Shown here: positions 1 through 6,800 of the stretch, piece by piece
Layout: each line of letters opens with the position of its first letter
Position numbering within the stretch: position 1 is the first letter of the stretch
DNA from: a virus
IMG/VR virus record: IMGVR_UViG_3300046491_000198
Location: 1 to 29,611 of that record
Length of the DNA stretch: 29,611 nt
Strand: one strand, 5' to 3'
Program-made: the position numbers and the translations under genes
The notes under the pieces: model-generated
What the model was told of the DNA's origin: nothing
Seen by the model: only the letters and a program-made list of their open reading frames with translations
Databases searched by the model: none

Positions 1-64
1 TACCGGAATAATTATTCGTGTAAGCAGGTTTCTTCGAAAATCGAACAAGAGGGAGGCCGCAAAG

Positions 65-400
65 ATGATGCGTAGAGGTTCAAAGTATTGGTTGTGGGCT
101 GACTGCGAGCTTCACTGTCGGTCCTACGAAGAGGTCGTCAGCGGCGGCACGATCATCGACGTTCAGACCAGGATCTCCAGGAAGGGAAGAACGCAACTGT
201 TTATCGGCGTTTACGACAAACAGGGAGCGCCTCTTTTTGAAGAGGCCCATGATTCCTTGCCGAACGACACCATGACCACCGCCCTTGCGTGGGGTGTGAG
301 TCGTGCACGAGGTGTCGCAGCTGGCAATTGTGTTTTGTCGGCTCAATCTCATGTTGCGAATGGTGCATCTACTCAGTCTCATCACCAGCCAGCAGCCTAA
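65..400 (+). CDS. Small phage protein of unknown function (111 aa)
   Basis: The reading frame starts at the first of two ATG codons (65 and 68) behind a good GGGAGG ribosome site at about 51-56. The product has a basic start, an aromatic KYWLW stretch and a compact alpha/beta-looking core up to about residue 85; the last 25 residues are rich in Ser, His and Gln and look unstructured. No signal peptide or membrane segment is seen. I recognise no catalytic motif. It lies at the left edge of the window, convergent with the leftward gene ending at 458, and resembles other short single-gene rightward units in this arm. Function unknown; that it is a gene rests on the ribosome site and composition. 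Confidence 0.6.
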   Translation: MMRRGSKYWLWADCELHCRSYEEVVSGGTIIDVQTRISRKGRTQLFIGVYDKQGAPLFEEAHDSLPNDTMTTALAWGVSRARGVAAGNCVLSAQSHVANGASTQSHHQPAA

Positions 401-417
401 AAGAAATCCCGAAGGCG

Positions 418-445
418 GCGCCGCACCGGTCTATCGATGCGGCGC
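418..445. repeat. Stem-loop between convergent genes
   Basis: Eight-base perfect arms (GCGCCGCA at 418-425 and TGCGGCGC at 438-445) with a 12-base loop lie between the convergent genes ending at 400 and 458. There is no U-run on either side, so an intrinsic terminator is not supported; a Rho-linked or processing role is possible. Confidence 0.3.
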
Positions 446-457
446 AAACCATTCGGC

Positions 458-826
458 TCATCGCCGGCCGCTCGTGGCGACTGCAGCCAGCTCGCACTCG
501 GCGGCCAGCTTCAGCAGGTTGCGGCTGGTCGGCGTGAAGCCCTCTGTGTTGGGATAGTCAGCGAGTTGGTGACCATGAGGGTATTCCTCAAAAGGACCGT
601 GCCACGGCCAATTTGACTTCCAGGAAGCCCAGACGGTGTAGGCGTCGCAGCCTTCGCCCCAATAGTCGGTTCCGCCGCCTACAGACGGAACATGGCTCAC
701 TCGCGTGTTTTGTTCATAGGCAAGCTCGGACGGCTCGTCCTTGTCGATCCAAGAGTTTCGGTAGTAGAGGGAAGGGTGCAGCTTAACCAGCCGCTTGCTC
801 AACTTCTTCTCGATGCGCGCCTTCAT
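458..826 (-). CDS. Conserved-looking phage protein, unknown function (122 aa)
   Basis: A leftward gene whose ATG at 826 overlaps the stop of a tiny upstream frame (TGATG); a GTG at 829 is an alternative start one codon earlier. An AAGGGG ribosome site lies just upstream. The product starts basic (KARIEKKLSKRL), is rich in Trp and Tyr in the middle, and has no membrane segment or recognisable catalytic motif. It is soluble by composition. The overlap chain 876-1370, 826-879, 458-826 suggests one transcript with translational coupling. Function unknown. Confidence 0.65.
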   Translation of the reverse strand: MKARIEKKLSKRLVKLHPSLYYRNSWIDKDEPSELAYEQNTRVSHVPSVGGGTDYWGEGCDAYTVWASWKSNWPWHGPFEEYPHGHQLADYPNTEGFTPTSRNLLKLAAECELAAVATSGRR

Positions 827-879
827 CACCGCGGCCCCTTGTAGCAGTACACGTAGGCGAACCAGGCGAGGGCGATCAC
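826..879 (-). CDS. Tiny overlapping ORF, 17-residue hydrophobic peptide (candidate)
   Basis: A GTG at 879 overlaps the stop of the upstream gene (GTGA) and the frame ends in a TGA that overlaps the next gene's ATG (TGATG). It would encode MIALAWFAYVYCYKGPR, a hydrophobic stretch followed by basic residues. The double overlap, with no spare bases between three frames, is what argues for translation. It could instead just be a spacer that couples the flanking genes. Confidence 0.35.
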   Translation of the reverse strand: MIALAWFAYVYCYKGPR

Positions 880-1370
880 GGCGTCACCTCTGAGGCCTCT
901 GGAATATCCTCGAACTTGTAAGTCTTGATGACGCGCTCTTCGACGCCGGAGACCTTGATGAATTTTGCCTCTTCAACCCAGGGGTAGGCGTCTGGCTCGC
1001 CGTGCTTGCCGCCGCCGCTCATCTCACAAAAGGCGAGAGCACGGCCGTCTGGCAGGATGAAGGCCTTCACATCGACCTCGTAGTTGCGCTCCCAACTGTA
1101 GTGGCACCAAGACGGAACTCCGGGGGCGTCCACTGCGCTGTAACGCACCTCGTTCACCGCATCATCGTGCGAGCTCTCATCGTAAAGATGATCCAGATCC
1201 TCGCCGGACATGGACGCCAAATCTTCAAGGGTAACGAGGCCATTTGGTGCATCGCTCAGGCTGTCGTACTTGTAGCCGAAAGCATTGATTCCGTGATGCA
1301 TCACCAGCAGCTTGGCCATCTGGCGTGCAGTGAGCGTGTTCAGTGAGTGGTGGATGTTTGCATCGAGCAT
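876..1370 (-). CDS. Phage protein of unknown function (164 aa)
   Basis: The ATG at 1370 has an AAGGA ribosome site 8 bases upstream, directly next to a 14-base perfect palindrome (1382-1395). The product is acidic and soluble: an N-terminal helical part (LNTLTARQMAKLLVMHHGI), then an acidic segment (residues about 50-75) and a beta-rich C-terminal half with a Gly-rich patch (MSGGGKHGEP). No known enzyme motif is seen. It is the first gene of the leftward set 1370 to 458. Function unknown. Confidence 0.65.
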   Translation of the reverse strand: MLDANIHHSLNTLTARQMAKLLVMHHGINAFGYKYDSLSDAPNGLVTLEDLASMSGEDLDHLYDESSHDDAVNEVRYSAVDAPGVPSWCHYSWERNYEVDVKAFILPDGRALAFCEMSGGGKHGEPDAYPWVEEAKFIKVSGVEERVIKTYKFEDIPEASEVTP

Positions 1371-1381
1371 AGCGATTCCTT

Positions 1382-1395
1382 GCCGCTATAGCGGC
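1382..1395. promoter_or_regulatory. 14-bp perfect palindrome upstream of a leftward gene
   Basis: GCCGCTATAGCGGC is a perfect palindrome ending 12 bases before the ATG at 1370. Its place in the leader of the leftward gene suits an operator. It does not resemble the cI/Cro operators of this phage, so any regulator would be a different one. Confidence 0.3.
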
Positions 1396-1527
1396 TAACT
1401 TTGAGGGGAGGGGGTGGTGGGCGGTAGCTACGGTCGAATGGGTATGAACTATCTCCCTCACGCCGCACTCAACCGCCCGAGTGACAACTGTTACTCGATG
1501 GCGGTGTGCTCCGCCCAGGGCCCAGAC

Positions 1528-1746
1528 ATGGCATCTATCGACGACTTCAGGATGAAATCACACGAACTTTTGTTAGAGCTCGACGCCGCAACCATGGGAA
1601 TGATGATGCTTGTGTCATCCAGGTGTGTTTCGGGACCTGAATGGGAAATTGCGACTAAGAGGCAGCACGACGCCTATCAGTGCTGGGACGCCTTTATGAA
1701 TGCCCCGTTAGTAACAGTTGCCGGTAATTTTCCTCCTGCTATTTGA
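1528..1746 (+). CDS. Small phage protein (72 aa), unknown function
   Basis: I chose the ATG at 1528 because the protein-like part begins there: MASIDDF, then an amphipathic helix (KSHELLLELDAATMGM), a PEW motif, and a second helix with AYQCWDAFMNAP. This two-helix layout with a conserved Trp and NAP near the end is one I associate with short Pseudomonas prophage proteins. The frame stays open upstream to a GTG at 1414, but that extension has poor protein character and overlaps a probable promoter element at 1429-1434. The ribosome site is weak. Function unknown. Confidence 0.5.
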   Translation: MASIDDFRMKSHELLLELDAATMGMMMLVSSRCVSGPEWEIATKRQHDAYQCWDAFMNAPLVTVAGNFPPAI

Positions 1747-1936
1747 GCTTCTCATTCGGTGTGCTGCCGTTTGGCTGACTTTAAAGGAGAGGAGTTTCGT
1801 AACGGTCTTCGCGCTGGAACGGCTCGGCCGTGTTGTTGTCTTTGGGCATAGAGCGTACTTCGCCGAGGCTTGCCCGGGCGAGTGAGAGTGGTGAGGAATG
1901 CTTACAGTGGAGCCATTAGCCAAAAGGGGGAGAGCG
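1747..1936. other. Intergenic stretch with little content
   Basis: About 190 bases between two rightward genes. I see only a possible leftward gene remnant at 1781-1849 and a recurring upstream motif (GTGGTG then TACAGT, 1887-1907) before the next gene. Confidence 0.4.
1781..1849 (-). pseudogene. Possible truncated N-terminus of a small leftward gene (22 codons)
   Basis: A leftward ATG at 1849 opens a 22-codon frame reading MPKDNNTAEPFQREDRYETPLL. The EPFQREDRY part resembles the start of small Pseudomonas phage proteins that go on for 40-60 residues; here a stop follows at once. I read it as a possible remnant. The evidence is only this short likeness, from memory. Confidence 0.2.
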
Positions 1937-2176
1937 ATGACTTGTTTGGTTTGCTATGAGCCAGCGGCAATCGTCGATGCTGGTGTCGATTATCAGGAAA
2001 GAGCCTGTCCGAAGTGCGGGTACTATCGAATCACTGGTGCCGCGCTTGTGCTGATGAAAGCCCATAAATTCCGCTTTGACGTGGAATTAACGCGGAAGTG
2101 GTTTTCAGAACGTCAAGGCACTGGGGTGATTCCAATCATCGATTCGAACCAGGCAGCTCGCTTGATCGACGTTTAG
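1937..2176 (+). CDS. Small CxxC zinc-ribbon-like protein (79 aa)
   Basis: The ATG at 1937 follows a strong GGGGGAGA site; an in-frame ATG at 1898 would add 13 residues but has no ribosome site. The product has two CxxC pairs, C3-C6 and C24-C27 (ACPKCGYYRIT), the pattern of a small zinc ribbon, then a helical segment rich in basic residues. Proteins of this kind usually bind nucleic acid or another protein. It is a stand-alone rightward gene, convergent with the HNH gene ending at 2217. No specific function can be named. Confidence 0.6.
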   Translation: MTCLVCYEPAAIVDAGVDYQERACPKCGYYRITGAALVLMKAHKFRFDVELTRKWFSERQGTGVIPIIDSNQAARLIDV

Positions 2177-2216
2177 GGCCGAATGGATCTAGTAGCTGTT
2201 TTCTGTGGGCATGGGG

Positions 2217-2702
2217 CTATTTCCCGTGGTTGTAGTGGTAGCCGTTCTGGCTTTCGAATGATTTGCGCGCTGCCGCCGCATCAAGCAACGACTGGTACCG
2301 CCCAAGCGCCAAGTAGCGGCCGCTGAGATAGCCGTAGGCGCGCCACCGTGATCGCTGATCCCACGTGACACCCGGCAATCCAGTTGAATTTGTCCTGTGG
2401 AGTCGCTGGTTTCTGGCGTTCTCGATCGCAGTAGCCGCCCGAAGGTTTTTCCATCGGTTGTCTGTACGGTTGCCGTTGATATGGTCGACGCAGTCCGGCA
2501 CCTCCCGACCCATGAAGGCAAAGGCCAGGCGGTGCAGGCTCTGGTACTTCTTGTCGACCATCACGACCAAGTAGCCATTGGTGGCTTTGGTAGCTGCGAC
2601 CGAGCCCGCCTTCGCACTGCCCTGGTCAACTTTCCAGGCGAACAACCCGCTTGCAGGGTCGTAGCTCAGCAATTCCTTGAGGTAGTCCTGATTTTCGAGC
2701 AT
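2217..2702 (-). CDS. HNH homing-type endonuclease with AP2 DNA-binding domain
   Basis: 161 residues from the ATG at 2702, which has AGGA upstream; an ATG at 2723 has no such site. The HNH nuclease core runs from about residue 55 to 98: HRLAFAFMG (H57), VDHINGN (H74, N76), then DNRWKNLR with Asn82. The C-terminal part (about 105-155), with GLPGVTWDQ, WRAYG and LGRY followed by DAAAARK, fits an AP2-type DNA-binding domain. This pairing is typical of free-standing homing endonucleases in phages. It stands alone between rightward genes, which fits an invasive gene. Confidence 0.85.
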   Translation of the reverse strand: MLENQDYLKELLSYDPASGLFAWKVDQGSAKAGSVAATKATNGYLVVMVDKKYQSLHRLAFAFMGREVPDCVDHINGNRTDNRWKNLRAATAIENARNQRLHRTNSTGLPGVTWDQRSRWRAYGYLSGRYLALGRYQSLLDAAAARKSFESQNGYHYNHGK

Positions 2703-2789
2703 GCGCGTCCTATGTCGGGGCATGCCCGGGCGGTGGAGGGTGGTGAAGGGATCAGCTACAGTTCAGCGATCAGCCGATGGAGGTGCGAT

Positions 2790-3080
2790 ATGGCCCTTTA
2801 CAGCGTGAAAGCCGTTCGGATCAGCAAGAATGGCGAAATCCAAGCGTTCAAAGGAATCGAAACGAATGGTCAAAACAGAGCCACGATCGGCTCGGAGCGG
2901 GTTTTCAGCGTGCTGGAGGTGCTTGGCTCCATAGCTCAAGGTGATGCGTTCGATTTAGCGTTCATAGCCGACAATGGCAGCATTGTCTCCGGCGGCCTGA
3001 TCGTTCCGGATGGAAACGGCTCGGTTCGTGAGGAGCGCGGCGGGGAGAAGAGAAATATTTCTGATTTGCCGAGATTCTAA
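2790..3080 (+). CDS. Small phage protein (96 aa), unknown function
   Basis: The ATG at 2790 sits behind a strong GGAGG site (about 2779-2783). The frame stays open far upstream on the strand opposite the HNH gene, but that part has no start signal. The product is a beta-rich small domain (YSVKAVRISKNGEIQAFKG, later VFSVLEVLGSIAQGDAFD) ending in SDLPRF, an ending I associate with a recurrent Pseudomonas prophage family. It is soluble with no membrane segment. It is convergent with the methyltransferase gene, with 5 bases between stops. Function unknown. Confidence 0.65.
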   Translation: MALYSVKAVRISKNGEIQAFKGIETNGQNRATIGSERVFSVLEVLGSIAQGDAFDLAFIADNGSIVSGGLIVPDGNGSVREERGGEKRNISDLPRF

Positions 3081-3085
3081 GCGCG

Positions 3086-4627
3086 TCATTCCAGTTGCTT
3101 CAGAATGCGCTGGCCGATCCAACGAACGACAGTGACCGCCTTGCTGTTCCCGATCGCCTTGTAGCGCGGGCCGTCCGGGCATTCGCTGGCTGGCTTGCCG
3201 CGCCAAGGTATGAGTGTGTAGTCGTCGGGCATGCCCTGGAGGCGCTCGCACTCGATGGGCGTGAGTCGCCGTACCTGAGCCGGAGTCAGTAGCGCCGGCG
3301 GGGGACTGCACGCATCCAAGGAGGCGGTGTATTCCTCGTACCATTTACCTGCGCCGCACGCCGATGTGTGATGCAGCTTGGTGCTATAGGAGGTGCTCGT
3401 AACGACATTCGGGCCGAGCGCAGAGTTTGTGTTGTCTAGCTGCTTCCCGTAGTTGCTGGTGATGGTCTGTGCGATCTCTCTGCAATACAGGACGTTCTCC
3501 TGGCCACTGTTTCGGCCCAGCGTATGGGCCTGATCGAAATTGACGCATGGATCCTGCGTTCCATGCACCACCAGGTGGCTGTGGCCGTGGTTGGCGTCCT
3601 GACCAGAGCAGCCCTGCAACCGTCCGTAACTCGCATCGAGAGTGGCGGCAACGCATGGCACATCGTCGTAGCTGTATCCACCAGACTTGCGACCGCCGCC
3701 GGCGAGCGTCGACGCTACGAAGAACGTCTCGCTCTCAATGTCCAGCCGGCTGTCTTTCGCGGTGAGGGTGGCCGACCTTTCGATCGAGCCACCCAGGCTG
3801 TGCCCGCCAAAGGCTGGGATTCCGCCGAACATCGAAACCGCCGGGCCTTCATCGCCTTCGCAGTTCACGCAGCCGTACGGTCCGAGCTCTTCGCCGAAGA
3901 CATGTCCGCATCCACACTGGAGCGCAGGGCCGAAAGGAGCTGTTCCGGTAACGTCTTGCCCCTCGCCTCGGCGCGGCGCAGTATCCCGGCGCACGCCTTC
4001 TCGCTCAAAAAGTACCTCGGTGGGATCGAATCCGTCTCGAGCACTTGCGACAACGAACACACGGCGGCGTCGTTGGGCCAGGCCGAAATATTGGGCGTCC
4101 AGGACCCGCCACGCGATTGTTCTTTTGGGTCCATACACACAACCAGCGTCCGGCCATTTTTTCCCTGAAGGCTGCAGTTCGCAGTCTTCCCCAGCAAGCG
4201 CGCCAAGAAAGCATCCGAAGGCGTTCCCTTTGTCGCTGAGGACGCCGGGGACGTTTTCCCAGACGATGACGCAGGGAGGCTTTCGTTGGCTGGCGCGAAC
4301 ATAGTCAGTTGCATCTGCAAGCTCCACGTATTTGATGGTGAGGGCACCGCGCGGATCGGCAAGGCCTTCGCGCATGCCGGCGACACTGAAGGCCTGGCAC
4401 GGTGTGCCGCCGACCAGCACGTCAGGCGCCGAAATCTTTCCGGCCAGCACCTGGGCCCCGAGTTTGGTCATGTCGCCAAGGTTCGGCGTGTTCGGGTAGT
4501 GGTGAGCCAGCACCGCGCTGGGGAAGGCTTCGATTTCCGCGAACCAGGACGCCTTCATGTTGAGCGGCTTCCAGGCGAGCGTCGCCGCTTCGATGCCGCT
4601 GCACACGCTTCCGTAAGTAATGGGCAT
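3086..4627 (-). CDS. dcm: DNA (cytosine-5) methyltransferase
   Basis: 513 residues. It transfers a methyl group from SAM to C5 of cytosine in DNA. Motifs in order: I (SVCSGIEAATLAW, residues 7-19), IV (GGTPCQAF with catalytic Cys77), VI (WENVPG, Glu124), VIII (QRRRRVFV, 185-192) and X near the C-terminus (YKAIGNSKAV). The target-recognition region is long and holds a Cys cluster (C238, C240, C253, C256) resembling a small zinc ribbon. No restriction endonuclease is adjacent, so this is most likely an orphan phage methylase that protects against host restriction or marks phage DNA. The ribosome site before the ATG at 4627 is weak. Confidence 0.92.
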   Translation of the reverse strand: MPITYGSVCSGIEAATLAWKPLNMKASWFAEIEAFPSAVLAHHYPNTPNLGDMTKLGAQVLAGKISAPDVLVGGTPCQAFSVAGMREGLADPRGALTIKYVELADATDYVRASQRKPPCVIVWENVPGVLSDKGNAFGCFLGALAGEDCELQPSGKKWPDAGCVYGPKRTIAWRVLDAQYFGLAQRRRRVFVVASARDGFDPTEVLFEREGVRRDTAPRRGEGQDVTGTAPFGPALQCGCGHVFGEELGPYGCVNCEGDEGPAVSMFGGIPAFGGHSLGGSIERSATLTAKDSRLDIESETFFVASTLAGGGRKSGGYSYDDVPCVAATLDASYGRLQGCSGQDANHGHSHLVVHGTQDPCVNFDQAHTLGRNSGQENVLYCREIAQTITSNYGKQLDNTNSALGPNVVTSTSYSTKLHHTSACGAGKWYEEYTASLDACSPPPALLTPAQVRRLTPIECERLQGMPDDYTLIPWRGKPASECPDGPRYKAIGNSKAVTVVRWIGQRILKQLE

Positions 4628-4664
4628 AATGGCTACTCGCCGGTATATGTTTCAGGAGGAAGTT

Positions 4665-5027
4665 GTGTTCGGTTTCGAGCCCATGGGCACACACGCAGAT
4701 TCAGTATCAGACGTTAGAAGGCGCATCTGTGTGGCTGCCTCGCTTACGTGTATGTCCATAATTGCTGTAGTGGTATCTGTTCAAGGGATATGGAGGCCCG
4801 CTTCGGAACCGATTGGTGTATGGGTTATGCGTTCTGGAGCGCTTGTGACGGTTTTCGCGATACTTGCCGATCATCTGCTCGCTGAGGGGCTACAGCGCCT
4901 ACCTAACCCCCTGATCAGGTACGCACCTTGGATGTCCTTCCAGCGCAAGTTGCTTGCTCTCCAGGTCATATTGGGCACAGTCATTTGGGGTTACGGTGAT
5001 CTGTTGCCATTTTTGAGCAATCCATAG
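4665..5027 (+). CDS. Small integral membrane protein (about 120 aa)
   Basis: A GTG at 4665 is preceded by AGGAGG five bases upstream, which decides the start over ATGs at 4620, 4629 and 4647. The product has hydrophobic segments at about residues 20-40 (ICVAASLTCMSIIAVVV) and 50-70, and a weaker one near the C-terminus (LLALQVILGTVIWGY), so two or three membrane helices. It is divergent from the methyltransferase and AT-richer than it. It resembles a lysogenic-conversion or superinfection-exclusion type moron by position only; the function is unknown. Confidence 0.55.
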   Translation: MFGFEPMGTHADSVSDVRRRICVAASLTCMSIIAVVVSVQGIWRPASEPIGVWVMRSGALVTVFAILADHLLAEGLQRLPNPLIRYAPWMSFQRKLLALQVILGTVIWGYGDLLPFLSNP

Positions 5028-5098
5028 CGGATCCTCGCCGGCTGGCGTGATTCGTTGAAGTGGGTATTCGTAACAGCTCGAACGTGAGGATGAGCCGT

Positions 5099-5377
5099 AT
5101 GACGCTTGAAACGATTGCCAGCATTGGCTCGCTAATTTTTGGCTTTGTGTCCGCATTTTGTTGGGTCATTTCCGCGGTGGTGAAAGCTCCGCCGGCTGAA
5201 GGACTTGAAGGAAAGCCAGACGGTAGCTATTGGGGCGGCGATATTCTTAACGGCGGAGATCTGTATCGAACGCTAAGGCTCCAGGCGAAGTGGAATAGCA
5301 TTGCAGCGTTTTCTGCTTCGGCTGCGGTGCTCCTACAGATTGCAGCGGGCCTATTGGCGACCAGCTCAGCGCAATAA
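5099..5377 (+). CDS. Small two-helix membrane protein (92 aa)
   Basis: The ATG at 5099 has GAGG 9 bases upstream; a GTG at 5060 and an ATG at 5090 are in-frame alternatives. The product has an N-terminal membrane helix (IASIGSLIFGFVSAFCWVIS), a polar loop with PPAEGLEGKPDGSYWGGD, and a second helix (AAFSASAAVLLQIAAGLLA). It follows another membrane protein gene in the same direction, so the two may be co-transcribed. No family is recognised. Confidence 0.5.
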   Translation: MTLETIASIGSLIFGFVSAFCWVISAVVKAPPAEGLEGKPDGSYWGGDILNGGDLYRTLRLQAKWNSIAAFSASAAVLLQIAAGLLATSSAQ

Positions 5378-5388
5378 TTGAGGGCGGA

Positions 5389-5738
5389 TTAGTCGTGCAG
5401 GTGCTCGCGATGCCCGGTTTCCTGATAGTGAAGGTCCTGGATCGCGAGCTGCTGTTCGATGGTGAAGAGTGGATTGCAGGTGTTGCAGTGACCGGTGATC
5501 TTGATCGCCGAGTAGTCAATGATACTGATGTGTAATCTCGCCGGCACTGGGGGCAGTTGATGCCTTCTATGCCGCAGCACACGATCGCCGCATCCTCGTC
5601 GTCGTGGTGGGCAGCGCAGACCGGGCAGACATAAAGAGTCGTCACCAGGGGCATGCAACACTCCCTTGCCCCATCCTCATCGTCGTGAATCTCGCGGCAC
5701 TCACCGCAGCGGTACAGCTCTTCGATTTTAATTTTCAA
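5389..5738 (-). pseudogene. Cys-rich multi-zinc-ribbon protein gene, frameshifted
   Basis: From a TTG at 5738 (GGAG 8 bases upstream) the frame encodes CGEC, ECC, CPVC, a second CC pair and CPQCRRDY, each beside an acidic HDDED patch: repeated zinc-knuckle units. After RRDY, near 5534, this frame turns into low-complexity Ser/Arg/Thr sequence. A second leftward frame then reads DYSAIKITGHCNTCNP and ends in ETGHREHLHD at 5389. The two halves together look like one small zinc-binding phage protein broken by a one-base loss between about 5518 and 5534. No slippery heptamer is seen there. Function unknown; nucleic-acid binding is plausible. Confidence 0.6.
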
Positions 5739-5757
5739 GGCTGATACTCCAGTCAGG

Positions 5758-5785
5758 CGCCGCCCTCCGTGACCGGATGCGACAG
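5758..5785. repeat. 28-bp direct repeat, left copy
   Basis: This stretch matches 6486-6513 at 27 of 28 positions (CGCCGCCCTCCGTGACCGGA then one mismatch, then CGACAG). On the minus strand it encodes the ending PVTEGGA of an interrupted frame. The two copies flank the membrane-protein gene at 5844-6419. Confidence 0.7.
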
Positions 5786-5843
5786 TGGCAATTTGATTTT
5801 GGATGGTGTCTGATGCTGCTTTTTGCTACCAAGGGGACAACTG

Positions 5844-6419
5844 GTGGACTTCAGAAAACAGCTGGAAAGAAGTGCTCCGTTCGCAATAGGTTTGCTCTGG
5901 GTAAGCTTCATAGCAGGGCCGACTTTTTGGTTAGTGCTGTCCGCAGTAAAGCTGTCAGGCATCGATGGCACCGTTGTGGCTTCATGGGTGCAAGCGGTGG
6001 GATCAATTTTGGCGATACTGGCGGCAATTTGGATAGCGAATAGGGATTCGAGATTTAGGAGGAATGCCGATCGGGAAGCTAGGCTAGGAGCATTGGTTCG
6101 GGCTATGACAGCTGTAGCTGATGGAAAATCTCGAGTAGAAAATGGATTTGACGGGGTAATTAGTAATGGGGCGTCGCCTTATCTTGTTGACGCGATTAAA
6201 TCCGATCTTAAAAAGTCCGAAGAACACCTGAAAGAAGCCATGTCGATTCATGGTGTGGACTCAGAAATCTACATTCATCTCTATGAGGCTAGAACCGCTA
6301 TCGAAGAAGCTGCCCTGTGTCTTTATCATGTGGCTGCAGAAGGGCCGTCAAAAAAAATACTTGGTCGACTAGCTTCCGCGCTTGACTCGCTCACTGAGAT
6401 ACACAACACAAAAAACTAG
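5844..6419 (+). CDS. Membrane-anchored protein with cytoplasmic helical domain (191 aa)
   Basis: A GTG at 5844 has AAGGGGA 6 bases upstream; a TTG at 5823 would lie before that site. The product has two membrane helices (about residues 12-36, FAIGLLWVSFIAGPTFWLVLS, and 46-66, WVQAVGSILAILAAIWIA). A basic stretch (NRDSRFRRNADREAR) and a soluble, mainly helical domain follow to the end. The gene is visibly AT-richer than its neighbours and is flanked by a 28-bp direct repeat, signs of a moron picked up by transfer. Layout alone fits a membrane sensor or effector; no family is recognised. Confidence 0.65.
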   Translation: MDFRKQLERSAPFAIGLLWVSFIAGPTFWLVLSAVKLSGIDGTVVASWVQAVGSILAILAAIWIANRDSRFRRNADREARLGALVRAMTAVADGKSRVENGFDGVISNGASPYLVDAIKSDLKKSEEHLKEAMSIHGVDSEIYIHLYEARTAIEEAALCLYHVAAEGPSKKILGRLASALDSLTEIHNTKN

Positions 6420-6513
6420 ATATTAATCAACCCAATGCAGTGGCCGACGAACATCTGGTGCGCAGGCTGAAGGTCGAACTCCGGTCGCCGCCCTCCGTGA
6501 CCGGATCCGACAG
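6416..6513 (-). pseudogene. Possible C-terminal remnant of an interrupted leftward gene
   Basis: The minus strand here reads RRPEFDLQPAHQMFVGHC and a few further residues before the stop at 6416. It looks like a real protein C-terminus but has no start or ribosome site of its own. Its upstream end is the 28-bp repeat (6486-6513), where the other frame would read PVTEGG. I infer that an ancestral small gene was split here. Confidence 0.3.
6486..6513. repeat. 28-bp direct repeat, right copy
   Basis: Matches 5758-5785 except for one base. It lies 60 bases before the start of the next rightward small gene, as the left copy lies 59 bases before 5844. Confidence 0.7.
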
Positions 6514-6572
6514 CGGGTTGTGTGTGGCGCGAGGCAAGGGTAGTATCACCAACGAATTTCAGGGGTCGCCTT

Positions 6573-6800
6573 ATGGCTATCCCTAATGAGTTGGCAACAA
6601 GTGCTATCTCAAAACTGAAACTCACTAGTGTTTTAGCCGTCGCATCTGATCTCGTAACTGTCGTTCCTGCATGTGTAGCAGCCGCTGCACACTGTTCTAA
6701 CTTCTTTGATATGGGGGCAATGATGACGCTACTTCCTACGATGTTTAACTGGTGCGGAACGGCTCTGCGGGTCTTATGTATACGGTTTAAATATTGGTAG
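6573..6800 (+). CDS. Short hydrophobic protein (75 aa), overlaps tRNA-like element
   Basis: The ATG at 6573 has AGGGG 7 bases upstream. A possible promoter precedes it (TTGTGT, 17 bases, TAGTAT at about 6518-6546). The product has one hydrophobic stretch (LAVASDLVTVVPACVAAAA), a second weaker one (MMTLLPTMFNWCGTALRVL) and a basic end. The last 11 codons lie inside the tRNA-like element that begins at 6767, which is odd for two functional genes and lowers confidence that both are real. Confidence 0.4.
   Translation: MAIPNELATSAISKLKLTSVLAVASDLVTVVPACVAAAAHCSNFFDMGAMMTLLPTMFNWCGTALRVLCIRFKYW

Noticed and set aside
1414-1527. N-terminal extension of the 72-aa gene from a GTG at 1414
   Set aside because: The extension lacks protein-like composition and would place the probable promoter element inside the coding region.
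2397-3080. Long 227-codon rightward frame
   Set aside because: Only the part from the ATG at 2790 has a ribosome site and protein character; the rest is the complement of the HNH-AP2 gene.
3384-4386. Several long frames opposite or alongside the methyltransferase gene
   Set aside because: They are high-GC shadows with Arg/Pro/Ser-rich composition and no start signals.
5518-5534. Programmed -1 frameshift in the zinc-knuckle gene
   Set aside because: No slippery heptamer and no following pseudoknot or Shine-Dalgarno-like stimulator is visible; a plain one-base loss explains it.
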